This document shows positions 37,212-49,102 of a DNA stretch of 64,000 bases, piece by piece. Source of the DNA: Narthecium ossifragum (lineage: Eukaryota; Streptophyta; Magnoliopsida; Dioscoreales; Nartheciaceae); assembly GCA_963920575.1 (NCBI GenBank), contig OY986965.1, positions 31,490,007 through 31,554,006 of the forward strand, in the 5' to 3' direction. The position numbers and the translations under genes are program-made. Each line of letters opens with the position of its first letter. The stretch's first letter is position 1. The notes under the pieces are model-generated. The model was not told where the DNA came from. It was given only the letters and a program-made list of their open reading frames with translations, and ran no database searches.

Positions 37212-40200
37212 ATGGCCGCTCCGAGCGGCAGCGAGTACTTTGAGATGGACCTGGAGGGAGGTTCCCAGGAGGGCTTTGCTCGACCCCCCAACGCTGACGT
37301 CGTGGCCGAGGACGAGGAGGAGCTCCTCTGGGCCGCCATCGAGCGTCTCCCCTCCCAGAAGCGCCATAACTTCGCCATCCTCCGCAGGAACTCCACCCGC
37401 CGCCGCGAAGGCGGAGATGGAAATTCTGCCTCGGGCCCCGAGACCGTCGACGTCAGGAAGCTCGACAAATGCGGCAGAGAGCGTGTTCTGCGCAAGGCCT
37501 TCGCCACCAGCGAGCAGGACAACTACAATCTATTGGCCGGCATCAAGGAGCGCTTCGATAGGTGATCATTAAGCAGCAGATCCTATCTTTTTCCTCGATC
37601 TCTAAAGAAGGATCCTCCATCACGAGACCGTCTTCTTTTCTGGCTCTTCTTGGAATTCTCTTTTCATGGTTCTTGAAATCGTTTGATCAAGATCTTTGGC
37701 TTGTGCACTTATATATGACGAAAGAGACTCTTCTTGACTTGTTTTTCGTATTATTTTATATACACTTAATATGCGTACCAATATACATAAATCATTTGCG
37801 CAAATTGCAGGGTCAGACTGGAGGTGCCCAAGGTGGAGGTGAGGTTCCAAGGCCTGAACGTGTCCGCCGATGTTCACATTGGCGGAAGAGCTTTGCCCAC
37901 TCTCCCGAACTACGTTCGCAACACTCTTGAGGTAATTGATCGCAAGTACATTGCAGATCCCGCCGCAAACCCTGTTTTTAGCCATCACAGCCTGAACTAA
38001 TATATTGATAAGGCGCAGTTCTATGTCATAAATCCCATATATGGTGTGATTCTGATCCATGAAACTCATGTGAGAGGAAAGTTTGAACTGTATCAACAAC
38101 CATGTCGCCTAATCTCATACACCTTATCTTTCATGCTTTTCTTGTAAGAGGCTGTATCTATAGTGATGAACCTTTTCTTTTCTTTGACTGCAGATGTTAC
38201 TGATATCCTCGCGGATACTTCGTCCTAACAAGCACTCTCTCACCATATTGAATAACATCAGCGGTGTGGTGAAACCTGCAAGGTTATACTTAACTTATCA
38301 ACTCCCAGCTTTCCTGTCTTGTTGGTCTAACTCTCAAATGCTATGATCAATAGCACTGGTTACTCTGTCTTATTTACCCAGCCATTTGGCTTATCTAATC
38401 AAAAAAAAAAAACTGTCTTATTTGGTGTCCTTGGTGACAGAATGACCCTTCTGTTAGGGCCTCCTGGATCTGGGAAGTCTACATTACTTCTGGCTCTTTC
38501 TGGAAAACTGGATTCCAACTTAAAGGTAACTTTTCCTTTCACTTCTTGTAATTGCAGGCGAAAATCATGTTTTCTATAACAGCATTCCCAAGTGTTGTTT
38601 TGGATTAGTTTGCATGCATGCTTTTTAGAAATCCACGTACAGATGCTTCAGTGAGTGGCTTCCTGTTGCCAAGATAACATAAAAACGGGGATTATTTGCA
38701 ACATATACATCGCTGCTAGCCTAATGTCCAGAATTTTAATTGACCATAATCAAGTGACCTAGCAAGAACAGTGGCAAGTTTGACAATTGGAAGACTATTT
38801 TTGTGTTTGAGGTGGAAGAATACTTATTTCTGCTACTTCTCTTAGAAAACTGGAGATGTGACGTACAATGGCCGGGGTCTTGATGAATTCTTTGTACAAA
38901 GAACATCTGCATACATCAGCCAAACAGACAATCATATTGGCGAGCTTACTGTTCGAGAGACGTTAGATTTTGCAGCAAGTTGCCAGGGGGCGAGCTACCA
39001 ATTTGCAGGTCTTTTTGTTCACTCAAGTCCTTAAATCATATAGCTGTGTATTAGGTTCCTCACTGTATTACAATTAAGGAACCAACTTTCTATTTCTTCA
39101 ACGTCAATTATGTTGTTCTTTTTATTTCAAGATAAATGTTTACCCTTGCGTTCATTTCGTGTTCTCCTTTTAAGGCTGCTTTTGGATCTTGCGTATATGG
39201 ACCTAATACCTGGGAACTTTCCACTCTATGCTCATGTAGAGTATGGTGCGAGTTAGAAACCTGATACTAATTAGCTTATGTCCATAGATTTTGGGTCTAA
39301 CAAAAAAAAAATTCAGTATCCAGTTGGTGACAATTAATTAAGTACAATAGATGCACTGGCTTGGTTTTTCCTTAAAGTAAAGCACCAAAAACCAATTTAC
39401 CCAGCTCTTTATTGTAGACACTCTCTTGGGATGAAGAGTACTTTGATTCAGATGACACAGTTCTTATAAATCTTCTCGATGGTCACTTATGCAGCATCTT
39501 CGAAAGATCTAGCCAGGCTTGAGAAGGAAAACAGTGTGCGTCCATGCCCGGAAATTGATGCGTTTATGAAGGTCATTTTGCATTTCCCTGCACTTGGGGA
39601 CATAATTCTGCTGCTATTTTGTTTCTCATTTAGCTAATCTTTTTGTCTAAACTAATTTGATCAAACAGGCAGCATCAGTTGGGGGTAAGAAGCACAACCT
39701 TGTCACAGACTATGTTTTGAAAGTGCTTGGTCTTGACATATGCGCAGATACTCAAGTTGGTAGTGATATGGTGAGGGGTGTTTCAGGCGGTCAAAAGAAG
39801 CGAGTAACAACAGGTAAATACTATTTCGAGTTCTTGAAAACTCTTTTCTCATCTTTTCAGTTGCATATTCTGTTGAGTATAAGCATATATGTATATGTAA
39901 GATTGTGCTGGCAAGCTGATTGGAGCCCAGTACATCACTCACTTCTTATGCCTCCAATTCCATCTTTTGGATGACAGAATTTTTTGCTTCTTCCATATGC
40001 TACCTTGATCAACTTGCTTCACTCAGCTTATGCATCTAATTCCTTCTCAATCTAGAATTATTAATACTGGCATACTCATCAAGACCAACCTTAGTTGCAT
40101 TTTCTTCTTCTTGAAAATGTTACATACGTATGAAGAATAGAAGACAGTCATATAAGGTTGAAACTTTGCAGTTTTAAGCGAACATCTTTGCATGGAATTT

Positions 40201-43200
40201 TAAGCAAATTTTTTCCTAGTCTTGCTGACGATATAGAATGGCCTGAGCTGTGTCATACCGTTTCTGGTAGCTTTCCCCTTAGTATACGATATTTTTCCCT
40301 CTCTGGGATGAAAGGGGAACATGAAGAAAGATGATTGAGATCGTTTTCCTTGTGCATGTTTGGATATGTTAATGAATTATGTTCATTTTTTGTTCACTGC
40401 AGGTGAGATGATTGTCGGACCAAGAAAAACTCTCTTCATGGACGAGATATCAACAGGACTTGACAGTTCCACTACATACCAAATTGTCAAGTGTATGAGG
40501 AACTTTGTTCATCAGATGGAAGCTACTGTGCTGATGTCTCTTCTGCAACCTACGCCTGAAACCTTCGATCTGTTTGACGATCTAATTCTATTAGCTGAAG
40601 GACATATCATTTATCAAGGCCCCAGGATACATGTCCTTAACTTTTTTGAATCATTGGGTTTTTCATTGCCGCCTCGCAAAGGAGTTGCTGACTTTCTCCA
40701 AGAGGTAACATTTTCCCATTTGCAAGAAAGTCAAGTGATGCTTTTTAGACTTAACTTGATTAAGCCAACTTCCTGTAACTTCAGGTTACCTCAATGAAGG
40801 ATCAAGCTCAATATTGGTCTGATAATTCTAAGCCATATGTATTTCTTCCTGTTTCTGAAATTGCTAAGGCATTCAGACAGTCTGAGTATGGGAGATCTGT
40901 AGAAAATGATCTTTCTGTTCCAATTGATGAAGGAAAGTTTCTCTCCTCTGCTCTTGCACCTACAAAGTATGCTATACCAACATGGCAATTGTTTCATGCT
41001 TGCTTCTCCCGGGAACTTCTTCTTATCAGCCGGCACCGCTTTTTGTACATATTCAGAACATGCCAAGTACGATGCACTTTTAACAGTTTTGAGCTTCAGC
41101 CTTTCTTTTAGCTTTCAGTAACTTTTGACCCTCATGATTGTTGCAAGTACTTTAAAAGCTTTCAAAGTCTCAATTATGCTTTGTTTTATTCTCTTAAATA
41201 TGAATTTGTGATGTTAGCTGATTTTATTATTTGATTTACTTTAGTGTTGTGTCATGTTGGGTCTGGATTATAATTCAGACAAAACTACAGTGTATTCTTT
41301 CATTTGGTGTCTTTTAACACGATGTAGAATATCCCTTTAGAAGTCAAACATAAATGAAACATATTCAAAATTTAAACTAGAGTTAGAATTCAAGTCCATA
41401 TGATATTTTGAGAAGAAAATCGATTCCTTTTGAGCTACTCAAATTAACAAATTTTAGTAGAGGCACCATTATCAGGCTAGTAAGAAGTGGAGACAATGAT
41501 TTGATTACTAAAGTTCCATGACTAAGTAGATGATCAAGATAAGACTGCAAATTGTGTTGAGAGCAGGAAGGACATGAATATCACTCACTAGCTTTTTCGA
41601 TATACATTTATTTGGAATTCGAGTCTAGCTATGAGAATTTAAATGTGGAAATGTATGATCATACAAACAAGGCCATATCACGACCTGCTTAATGTAGCTG
41701 ATTGCCTATTGTATTGTCAAGAAGTGCAGAAACATGTCAAGACTGAAAGCAGTGAAGCTAGACTTTTGAAAATTCCATTATCGGTTGAAGTTTGCTTATA
41801 TGCAGGCATTTGAAGGAATATGTTAATATATTGCAAATATGCGACTTTTGAAAATTCCATTGTCGGTTGAAGTTTGCTTATATGCAGGCATTTGAAGGAA
41901 TATGTTAATAATATTATTGCACATATGCGTTACTATCTTGTTATTTCTTCCTGGATATGCATATTTTTTATGCAAAAACTTACATTTTTAAATCTCATGC
42001 AGGTTGCATTTGTTGGAATCATCACATGCACAATGTTTATTCGCACTAGAATACATCCTGTTGATGAGATAGATGGAAACCTGTACCTTTCGTGTCTGTT
42101 TTTTGGACTGGTTCATATGATGTTCAATGGATTTTCTGAGCTACCAATAACGATATCTCGACTCCCAGTTTTTTATAAGCACAGAAATAATTACTTTCAT
42201 CCTGCTTGGGCCTTTTCCGTTCCTAGTTGGGTATTACGTGTTCCTTACTCTATTGTTGAAGCTGTTGTTTGGTCTTGCGTGGTCTATTATTCAGTGGGTT
42301 TTGCCCCTGGTGCCGGAAGGTGGGACGATTTTACTTGCTTCACTTCGCATTCAAAATTTCTTAGGCAAATCCAATGATAGTGCTTAACACTGCCTACTAT
42401 TTTCTAGATTTTTCCGCTTCATGTTGCTGCTTTTCTCTATACATCAAATGGCATTGGGACTCTTCAGGATGATGGGAGCTATTGCACGAGATATAATTGT
42501 TGCCAATACATTTGGATCCGCTGCACTACTTGCTATTTTTCTATTGGGAGGATTCATTGTTCCGAAAGGTTATGTTTGGCAATACATTTCGATAAGCTGA
42601 ATGGAGTGTATTAGTACCAAAATTTTCTCTATTTCGGACAAACCTTTTGATTTACTTATTGCATGGCTTACCATGCTGATATTTCTGCATAGTGTGCTGA
42701 GATGAATTTCTCTGTTATTTTGCGGTTTCAGATGTCATCAAGCCATGGTGGACTTGGGCGTTTTGGGTTTCACCACTAACATATGGGCAACGTGCAATTT
42801 CAGTTAATGAGTTCACTGCCTCTCGATGGATGAAGGTTTTAGTGTTTCTCTGCACTTCACTCTGATTGCTTTTATTTAGTCTCAGGTAGTTGTATCTTAG
42901 TCGGAATTCTGCCTCTTTGTTGTTCCGTGACAGGAGTCCGCTTATGGAAATAACACAGTTGGAAACGTTATTCTCCTTTCACACAGTCTACCTACCAAGG
43001 ACTACTGGTATTGGATTGGCATTGGTGCTCTATTAGCTTACTCTGTGCTCTTTAATGTCGTGTTCACGATGGCCTTAAGTTACCTTAAACGTAAGTCCCA
43101 TATCTCTGTTCATCTTATTTGTGCCCACAAACTTAGGGATGCATGTCTGCATCTCTATATATGCGAAGCCCATTATTTCAGTTTAGGCTTTCTAACGGTT

Positions 43201-46200
43201 GCTTTATTCACAAAGCGCTGGGAAAAGCACAAGCTGTTGTTCCATCAGATACCATAGAAAAGAACGGCGAAATAACAGGCGTTTTCAGAATTTCTTCTGA
43301 ATTGACCACTGCTGGTATATTTTTATGTGATTATACATGTTGCTGCAACTTAAGTGTCTTTTGTAGATCGCTCACTAGTTATTAGGAAAATATATTGGCT
43401 CGCCACCATAATGGATTTTACTTTGAACTGCAGCCGGAAGACAGGAGTCGGAATCACTTGACAGGGATACAGCAGAAGAAACCCCAAAAAGGGGAATGAT
43501 TCTCTCCTTTCAACCTTTATCAATGACATTCCATAACGTCAATTACTTTGTTGATATGCCGAAGGTATATGACTTGAGTGATCATGTCTTTGTCTTTAAT
43601 TAGCAGAAAGTTATAGTTTCATACAAATTTCTTGAAACTTCCTAGGAAATGAGGTTGAAAGGAGTTCCAGAAAAGAAATTGCAGTTACTGTCCGATGTGA
43701 GTGGGGTGTTCAGACCAGGTGTACTTACGGCATTAGTGGGTTCAAGTGGAGCTGGGAAAACAACACTCATGGATGTTCTTGCTGGTAGAAAAACTGGCGG
43801 TTACATCGAGGGCGATATTAGGATATCAGGATATCCAAAAGATCAAAATACCTTCGCTAGAATATCAGGATATGTTGAACAGAATGATGTACATTCACCT
43901 CAAGTTACAGTAGAAGAGTCTCTATGGTTTTCATCAAGTCTTCGCCTTCCCAAAGAAGTTAGTGAAGGGAATAGACGTGTAAGTTTCCCCTTGTCGGCAC
44001 TGTTTATATATGATTTGTCCTAAAAAAATGACTGATATTTTTTCCTTCAGGAATTTGTTGAAGAAGTAATGGCACTGGTAGAGCTTGATAGTCTACGACA
44101 CGCATTGGTAGGGTTGCCTGGGAGTACTGGGTTATCAACTGAACAAAGAAAGCGTCTAACAATTGCAGTGGAGCTTGTTGCAAACCCTTCAATAATATTC
44201 ATGGATGAACCTACATCTGGGTTGGATGCAAGAGCTGCAGCAATTGTGATGCGAACTGTTCGCAATACGGTTGATACGGGACGAACTGTGGTTTGCACCA
44301 TTCACCAGCCAAGCATTGATATATTTGAAGCATTTGATGAGGTTGAAGGCTAACAATAGTTTCTTGATATTTCTCTTAGTAAATCTACTTAATACTTTGA
44401 TAGTTTCCTTCTTTTAATCTCCTAAGAAAATCTATTTGGCGCAGCTTCTTCTTATGAAACGAGGTGGGCGTGTCATATATGGGGGCTTGCTTGGTGTGAA
44501 CTCTCAGATTATGATTGATTACTTTCAGGTAGCACAAAAAATTCGTTTCATGAATTTAATCTTATTCTACTTAATGTGGCAGAGATTGTGATATATAATT
44601 GAACTTTTTTGGTTGCAAGAAGACATCCTCAAAATCATAGATTCGAGTGTTAATTGCAAAATGTACTGTTTGATAGCTTAACCATTTTCATATGAAGCCT
44701 CCTTTGTCATTTACTTTTCAGTTGGACTTTTTAAGTTAATGTGAAGTACCTTGGCTTGCTTTTGGAGATAGGGAAAATCTTAACAAGCAGTGAATTTTCA
44801 CTTTTTAACCTCAGACTTGAGGATTATCCCTGTCGATAATGAGGTTATGCAGAGGGATAGCCAAGTGGTTCAAGCCATGGCATGAGAATTGCTATATAGC
44901 CTTTTGCTTGCTGAGGGTTTGAATCTCTCCCCTTAGGTTTCTAGTATTTCTCCCATGTTATCGACTGCAATATGTTAAATCAACCACAATTGATAGAGAT
45001 TGTTCAGGGTAAGATATTTGATGGCAATTCTCAAACCTGATTCCAATACTCTGATATAGAAAATAAACATACATGTGTACAAAAAACTTGGGCAATTCGT
45101 AGTTCTATCCTTTTCCTGAAGCTTTAAACCTTGGCCGCAATCAATTAGTTAGGAGTTGCTCCCTTGCTATTTTTCAACCTTATTGCTGCGCTCTTCAGAA
45201 CACAAACTTTTGACATGGAGACCAACTTCATCTCGGTCAATTCAGTACAATTTTGGGTTGAACAGCATGTCTTTTACTTGTCTTATTTGTAAGGACCAGA
45301 GTAACAAGCTTCTTATGTGAATTATCACTTTTTAAAGGCACTTCTCTATGTACTCCTCTGACTCCATGCTCCCACTTTTGATGATAAATTGTATCCAATC
45401 TATTGGATACAGAGGCATGCCTTGTGGTCAAATGATGCCTCTTTTTAAATTTTGTACTTCTACCAATATGAAATTGAGGGTAGACTTCAACAACACAACC
45501 TCGTTTTTTTTTTCAAATTAGTGTCTCAAAGATATAAATCCTTCACGTTTTTCTTGCATTTGATCTAGATGAGTAAACTAATGGAGTATCCTTGTGCTTG
45601 TATACCTCCATTCAGGGCATACATGGAGTTCCTCATATTGTTGATGGTTATAATCCTGCAACTTGGATGTTGGAAATCAGTACACAAGCATGTGAGGAGA
45701 GGCTTGGTCAAGACTTTGGTACAATTTACAAGAATTCGAACCAATTCAGGTCGCGCCAATATCATTTAGTGTAATTTGCAACATGATTCTTATCTCCTTA
45801 ATTTCATACCTAAAATGAAGTGCAATGCCATTTCATGATCTCTACCACAGGGAAGTCGAAGCTTTGATTCAAGAACTAAGTGTCCCTGTGGCTGGTACAC
45901 AGCCACCGAAATTTTCTTCAAACTTCTCACAAGATAGAAGAACTCAATTTAGAATTTGTTTTTGGAAACAAAATCTTGTCTACTGGAGGAGTCCGCAGTA
46001 CAATGTAGTGCGGTTGTTTTTCACTACAATCGCTGCACTAATATTTGGCTCAATATTCTGGAACGCCGGTTCAAAGAGGTGAGTTGAGAGTGAATCTGTA
46101 GGTATTAGTAGTGATGAAGCTTGAGTGGTTTTAGCCTTCAGCTTTGCTCTAGCATGCCTAACTGATATCAACTTCTGATGTACATTCTTCCTTTCCTTTT

Positions 46201-46397
46201 TTTTCTAGGCTTTTTTAAATTCAAATTAAGCAGGCATTTTCAAATTTTCAACCATAAAAAATCTGTCATCCATTTGGGATCCAGTTATGATGTTTTCTGT
46301 TAAATTTTGGATATGCTGAAAAGATATCTATATTCTTTTTTCTTGTCAACTAAAGCTCGGGTTCCTTTATATTTCATCTAATACTTCACTGGATACA

Positions 46398-46453
<56 letters not shown>

Positions 46454-48071
46454 ATGTGACTCCTAAGCTCACTCTGAAGTACTCAACTCTGTTCTTGATA
46501 TGCTATTTTGTCATTACTTGCGACTTTCATGTTTAAGATCAATTTACTAACAATCAGGCGGGGTACAGCCGCCAATCTTTTCATAATAGTTTGCTTGAGG
46601 CGGACCGAACTCTTGTACAACTAGATAACTAACATGCAGTTTTTGCAAAGAATCTATTTCTTAGTAATCAACAAGAAACCATTTTTGTTTTTTTTCAGGG
46701 AGACAGAACAGGACTTATTTGTTGTCATGGGTGCTCTTTATGCTGCATGTTTATTTCTGGGGGTAAATAATGCTTCATCAATACAACCAGTAATTTCTAT
46801 TGAAAGGACAGTTTATTATAGAGAGAAAGCAACTAGAATGTACTCTTCCTTTCCTTATGCGCTATCCCAGGTTGGTTCTTCTCTTCTCCTTTCTTGTCAC
46901 CTTCTATTAGTCTTGTTTTTTATTTACTTCAATAATGGTTCTTTCTTGTCTTTTCCTTTGTCATTGGCAGGGTCTTGTAGAGATACCATATATTGCTACG
47001 CAAACAGTTATTTTTGGTCTTATAACCTATTTCATGATCAACTACGAGAGATCACTAGGTGAGGAGATGATATATTTGTCTTTTCTATCATTTTAGACGA
47101 TATCACAATACATTATTAAAAAGGAGATAATCAGTTGACATTATACTCTTTTCCCAAGAATAATGATGGTTACCTTTCCACAAAAGGGAAAGAATTTCTT
47201 AGTCAGTGGTAGGCGAATTTCTTAGTCAGTGGTAGGCTCTGGTACAGCCTCTATGTGACTTCACTGATGATCATCGAGCATTGGATAGAGAAATTTTTCC
47301 TTGTGGGGGGGTTGGGGCGGGGGGGGGGGGGGGGGGGGTGTTGTATTTGACATCCAGATTCTCACATATCGATCTTTCATTTTGCAGGAAAATTTCTGCT
47401 GTACCTTGTCTTCATGTTCCTGACCTTCACGTACTTTGCATTCTATGGGATGATGGCAATTGGTCTGACACCATCTCAGCATCTGGCAGCAGTTATTTCA
47501 TCAGCATTTTACTCTCTGTGGAATCTTCTATCCGGCTTTCTTGTTCCCAAACCTGTAAGTAGCTAATTATATGCGTTGATAAGTTTATATGTCATATTCT
47601 GGGAAAGCACGATTTTACTGTGGAAGTCTTCTCATTGCTGCGCCTGAGGAGTGAGGAGGATATACTGTTATTGTTTCTATTATTGTCCTTGTGAAGCTTA
47701 GAGGTTTCAAAAAAAGTGCCTTCTATATTGGAATATCAGTCGCTGAAAAAACTGTGCTTTAGTTTACATGAGATTTATGCTTGTCATGACTTGTATCCTT
47801 GCAGAATATCCCTGGGTGGTGGATTTGGTTCTATTATATAAGCCCTGTTGGATGGACTCTGCGAGGCATCATCACCTCACAGCTCGGGGACGTGGAAACC
47901 CCTTTGGTTGGGTTAGGTTTTAAGGGTACGGTGAATGAGTATATTGAGAAGCAGCTTGGATTCGAGTCTGGAATGACCGGCACAAGTATTGCGGTGTTGA
48001 TTGGCTTTGCCGCGTTCTTTTTTACTGTCTATGCATTGTCTATCAAGTACCTGAACTTTCAGAAGCGGTGA
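37212..48071 (+). CDS. ABCG31: Full-size ABC transporter, PDR type, ABCG31
   Basis: Twenty-four exons: 37212-37561, 37811-37931, 38194-38282, 38441-38525, 38846-39008, 39495-39571, 39669-39813, 40403-40704, 40785-41066, 42003-42319, 42408-42568, 42732-42835, 42934-43090, 43216-43314, 43434-43564, 43646-43978, 44051-44341, 44445-44528, 45616-45749, 45851-46078, 46699-46870, 46971-47058, 47388-47554, 47805-48071. All keep phase and give 1448 residues (Arabidopsis ABCG31 is about 1426). Layout NBD1-TMD1-NBD2-TMD2: first Walker A GPPGSGKS (193-200), signature VSGGQ (333-337), Walker B ending MDE (356-358); second Walker A GSSGAGKT (893-900), LSTEQRKR (1000-1007), MDEP (1023-1026). The N terminus [12 protein letters not shown] and the [20 protein letters not shown] block point to ABCG31 rather than ABCG32. 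ABCG31 is a plasma-membrane exporter linked to abscisic acid release and pollen-coat or cuticle lipids. No stop or frameshift was seen. Confidence 0.95.
41761..41928 (+). repeat. 82-bp tandem duplication in ABCG31 intron 9
   Basis: GACTTTTGAAAATTCCATT begins at 41761 and again at 41843, with almost identical sequence through ggaatatgttaat. Each copy carries cttatatgcag, a good splice-acceptor look-alike, just upstream of the true acceptor at 42002. Confidence 0.9.
44850..44950 (+). mobile_element. SINE-like, tRNA-derived sequence in ABCG31 intron 18
   Basis: ggatagccaagtggttcaag resembles a tRNA 5' half with box A, and gagggtttgaatctc resembles box B about 55 bases later, as in a long-variable-arm tRNA. 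The acceptor stem does not close well, so a SINE or decayed tRNA is more likely than a working gene. Confidence 0.4.
46401..46450. repeat. (TA)n microsatellite in ABCG31 intron 20
   Basis: About 50 bases of alternating TA. Confidence 0.95.
47193..47245 (+). repeat. 26-bp tandem duplication in ABCG31 intron 22
   Basis: gaatttcttagtcagtggtaggc occurs twice in direct succession. Confidence 0.85.
47319..47338 (+). repeat. G20 homopolymer in ABCG31 intron 22
   Basis: Twenty G in a row, preceded by two shorter G runs, 50 bp before the exon 23 acceptor. It may fold as a G-quadruplex, and its length in the assembly is doubtful. Confidence 0.9.
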
Positions 48072-49102
48072 ACGCCAGCAAACCTCGCCTTTTAGATTGG
48101 AGACTGTGCCTTGACGCCGCTTTGACAGCATCTCAGCTCATTCATGGTCGAAGAAGAAAACAGTTCCTGATGGTGCCATGCCATAACCCAGAAGCATAGC
48201 TTAGTTAGTGGTACCTTGTGCTACTTGATATATTTGTTTATCTTCTCTCGGGGGTCGATAAAGGTTGTTCTTTTTTTTTTTTTTTGTTATTGTGGTCAAA
48301 GGGGTGTTACCATCTGTGCTTAAGAGGGATATATGCCAAGATAAAGGTGTTAACTTTGGTAGTTACAAATTCATTAGGTAGGTGTTCCAGTATCGCGTAT
48401 TCAGATACCTCTCTAAACTTTCATACGCGGGGTGACAGAAATGTTCTCGTCCAAAAGAAAAAAAATAAAAAAATAAAATGAAATAAAATAAAAAAGCTTT
48501 ATGACAATAATCTCTAGCTGCATAGAATATGTCTCCTATTACATGTAATCCAGATGTCTACGCCACGCATTCAGGGCCCGTTTGGCTCGCCGGAATGGGA
48601 GTGAATCCAATGAATCCCGGAATCGACGGATTCCGAATTCCACCGTTTGGCTCGTCGGCGGACTCCGTTTTCGGCTCCGCTCATCCCGATGGATAATTTA
48701 TGACGGGGACAAGGACAACATGCCACAGTCCAAGTCCCAGGGATTTCGTGACCCTTGCGTTACTAGTCTAGTCCCCCCTTCAAGAATTCTGCCTAATACA
48801 CTCTTGACAATAAATACAAACTTCTTCAACTCATCTAGCCCAATACGATACAAACTCAAGAGTTGTGCCAAATATCGTGTTCAAAGACATCCTGTGGTTA
48901 TCAGAAAAATCTGACTTCTTCAAGACAGCAAACGTACACAGGTGCCAACGCTAAGCTTCCTGCTCACAGGTCTATAAGAAACAATACTTAAAGGTACAAA
49001 AAATGATGGGCAATGATCCCTCAAATACAAGAATTCCAAGTGTCCTAGGAATAGGAAGGCCGTCAATAACATTACAAAAATGGTGAAAAGTTCCTCAGCT
49101 AA
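48072..49102. other. Convergent intergenic region, ABCG31 and TAAC 3' flanks
   Basis: Includes a short MITE-like piece at about 48574-48665 (GGGCCCGTTTGGCTCGCCGG, then tttggctcgtcgg). No gene is seen. Confidence 0.5.
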
